Assembly (NCBI GenBank): GCA_019454185.1
Contig: CP075368.1
Span: forward strand, 3,637,649 to 3,701,648
Reading direction: 5' to 3'
Length of the DNA: 64,000 bases
From: Phycisphaeraceae bacterium
GTDB taxonomy: Bacteria > Planctomycetota > Phycisphaerae > Phycisphaerales > UBA1924
The position numbers and the translations under genes were made by a program. The notes beneath the pieces were generated by a model that saw nothing but the letters and a program-made list of their open reading frames with translations, made no database searches and was not told where the DNA came from. Positions within the stretch are counted from its first letter, which is position 1, and each line of letters starts with the position of its first letter. Of the stretch, positions 62,706-64,000 are shown piece after piece.

Positions 62706-62764
62706 GCGGGCAGCATAGCGGAAGTCGGGGAGTCACGAAGTCATGGAGCCAGATACCCTTGTGC

Positions 62765-63457
62765 ATGGGATACACAGGCGATGACGGGCTGGTTCTGATC
62801 GGCGGGGGCGGGCATGCGCTGGTGGTGGCGGAGGCCGCGGCGATGTCGGGGCGGCCGATCCGCGGGTTTCTCGATGATGACCCGGGCGCGCCGCTCGGGT
62901 CTCTCGACGGGGTGCTCTCGGCGTCCGGTGCGCCGCCCGTGCAGATCAAGCGGCTCGGCGGGCTCGCGGCGGTCGTCTCGCTCGACGAACTCGGGCGATG
63001 CGAGATCATCCTGGCGATCGGCGACCTGAAGGCCCGGCGGCGGATGATCGAGACGTTGGGAGCGTCCGGGATCGCGCGGGGCGTGAAGATCGCCACGATC
63101 ATCCATCCGCGCGCGATCGTCTCGCCGAGCGCGATCATCGAGCAGGGGGTCTTCATCGGGCCGGGGGCGGTGGTTCATTCGCGGGCGCGGATCGGGGCGC
63201 ACGCGATCATCAACTCGGGGGCGATCGTCGAGCACGAGTGCGTGATCGGTGAGAATGCGCACATCGCGCCGGGGGCGGCGATGGGCGGGCGCGTGACGAT
63301 CGGCGAGGATGCGCTGCTCGGGATCGGGTCGAGGGTCCTTCCGAACCTTGAGGTCGGGAGCGGATCAACGGTCGGGGCGGGCGCGGTCGTCATTCGGCGT
63401 GTCAGCGGGCTTCAGACTGTCATCGGGTGTCCCAGCCGCGCCAGCGGGATCGACTGA
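62765..63457 (+). CDS. Sugar O-acyltransferase, NeuD/PglD family (hexapeptide repeat)
   Basis: Acetyltransferase for glycan-precursor sugars, 230 residues. N-terminal Rossmann-like part (LVLIGGGGHALVVAEAAAMS) and C-terminal left-handed beta helix with hexapeptides (VFIGPGAVVHSRARIG, IVEHECVIGENAHIAP, LGIGSRVLPNLEVG). It probably acts in extracellular polysaccharide or sialic/bacillosamine-like sugar synthesis. ATG 62765 is preferred over the TTG just upstream. Its last 93 bp overlap the convergent gene. Confidence 0.85.
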   Translation: MGYTGDDGLVLIGGGGHALVVAEAAAMSGRPIRGFLDDDPGAPLGSLDGVLSASGAPPVQIKRLGGLAAVVSLDELGRCEIILAIGDLKARRRMIETLGASGIARGVKIATIIHPRAIVSPSAIIEQGVFIGPGAVVHSRARIGAHAIINSGAIVEHECVIGENAHIAPGAAMGGRVTIGEDALLGIGSRVLPNLEVGSGSTVGAGAVVIRRVSGLQTVIGCPSRASGID

Positions 63458-63907
63458 ATCTGGATTCTCGGTTGCGGGTTTCTCGGTTGCGGGCGATGTC
63501 TCGGGCGTCGGGGCGGGGCCGAGCTGCTCACGGAGCGCGCGGGCCCGTTCGATCAGGTCGCTCTCGAACTGCTCACGCGGCATCGCGGCGGCGAGTGTCG
63601 GCGTCAGCGTGTAGTGCCAGCGGATGGTCTTCTTCGCGTTGGGGATGGCCTCGGCGATGAGGTCGGGGCCGGGGTAGTCCCACCAGGGTGTGCTCGCTTC
63701 GCCGATGGTCTGGAGCGTGTCGTAGCCGTCGAGTTCGAGCCGGACATCGTACTTGCCGTAGTGCTTGTAGTTGAGTTCGGTCGGGGTGCGGCCGACCTCG
63801 ACGTCGTTGACCCAGACGAGTGCGCCGGCGGGCTCGGAGGTGATGGAGATGCGGCGCTCGACGCAGCCGGTTAAGAGAGGCACGAAGGCACAAAGGCACA
63901 AAGGCAC
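63365..63907 (-). CDS. PEGA-domain lipoprotein
   Basis: 180 residues. Starts with a hydrophobic leader (PLCLCAFVPLLTGC) ending in a lipobox LLTGC, so the mature protein is probably lipid-anchored at Cys15. PEGA domain at about 19-70 (RISITSEPAGALVWVNDVEV and ELNYKHYGKYDVRLELDGYD). The tail is Pro/Glu/Thr-rich. The start codon is GTG 63907; its leader is encoded within the GGCACAAAGG-type repeat. Its 3' end overlaps the acyltransferase gene by 93 bp. Confidence 0.7.
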   Translation of the reverse strand: MPLCLCAFVPLLTGCVERRISITSEPAGALVWVNDVEVGRTPTELNYKHYGKYDVRLELDGYDTLQTIGEASTPWWDYPGPDLIAEAIPNAKKTIRWHYTLTPTLAAAMPREQFESDLIERARALREQLGPAPTPETSPATEKPATENPDSVDPAGAAGTPDDSLKPADTPNDDRARPDR

Positions 63908-63975
63908 GAAGCGAAGAAGGGACTTACCACAGTGGGACTCACCACAGAGACACAGAGAGCACAGAGAAGAAAGGA
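63877..63975. repeat. GGCACRAAGG and CACAGAGACACAGAG repeat cluster
   Basis: Four GGCACNAAG units in tandem at about 63877-63910 lead into ACTCACCACAGAGACACAGA at about 63940-63959 and onward. The latter belongs to the family at 7162-7351 and 22322-22357. The window ends within the adjoining sequence, so what follows is unknown. Confidence 0.7.
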
Positions 63976-64000
63976 AAGAACGGGAAGAAGTGGATTGAGA

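Overview
The window is about 64 kb of GC-rich bacterial chromosome and most probably comes from a planctomycete, perhaps of the Phycisphaerae. The signs are two exported proteins with short PEP-CTERM-like tails (Pro-Ala-Pro, hydrophobic stretch, Arg cluster), a surface protein with a LEPR-XLL-like N-terminus, an ECF sigma factor of the TIGR02999 type translationally coupled to a Ser/Thr kinase-TPR protein, Tat-exported enzymes and abundant dispersed hairpin repeats. The phylum call is an inference from gene content; no rRNA is present.

Layout. 0-3.6 kb: an outer-membrane porin, then an ORF interrupted by insertion sequence copy 1. 3.6-12.3 kb: SpoVR-like protein, RtcB RNA ligase, FMN reductase, GatB, a family 9 glycosyltransferase carrying an in-frame repeat insertion, and GpsA. 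12.3-17.8 kb: an XRE regulator/membrane protein pair with a clear promoter-operator, a P1B ATPase with an unusual CPS motif, GlnRS and a DoxX-like protein. 17.86-20.60 kb: a restriction-modification cassette bounded by a 44-bp direct repeat of the 3' end of the neighbouring aldo/keto reductase gene. 20.6-30.4 kb: oxidoreductases, two GNAT acetyltransferases, a GH5 hydrolase, a double M16 peptidase and a PEP-CTERM protein. 30.6-46.6 kb: signalling and housekeeping genes (kinase plus ECF sigma, Uup ABC-F, RRM protein, radical SAM protein, beta carbonic anhydrase, a hybrid histidine kinase with an internal amber codon, Upp, tRNA-Gln, STAS protein, a second PEP-CTERM protein). 47.2-48.2 kb: insertion sequence copy 2, inverted. 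48.3-64 kb: a polytopic Ser/Thr kinase, S1-domain protein, CPA1 antiporter, NagB-LmbE fusion, LEPR-XLL protein, a Tat-exported TIM-barrel protein, a NeuD/PglD-type acyltransferase and a PEGA lipoprotein.

The most notable structure is in the repeats. (1) Both insertion sequence copies sit exactly at the apex of a terminator-like hairpin, and each 6-bp target duplication equals the tetraloop plus its closing base pair (C-GCGA-G and C-GCAA-G in the element's orientation). (2) A separate element of about 111-132 bp occurs once between genes and once in frame inside the glycosyltransferase gene. The two copies show compensatory changes in a stem, so a folded structure appears to be maintained. (3) The restriction-modification cassette carries a long flanking duplication but no recombinase gene.

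Start codons were chosen from ribosome-binding sites, overlap with neighbours and family length. They are uncertain where stated.
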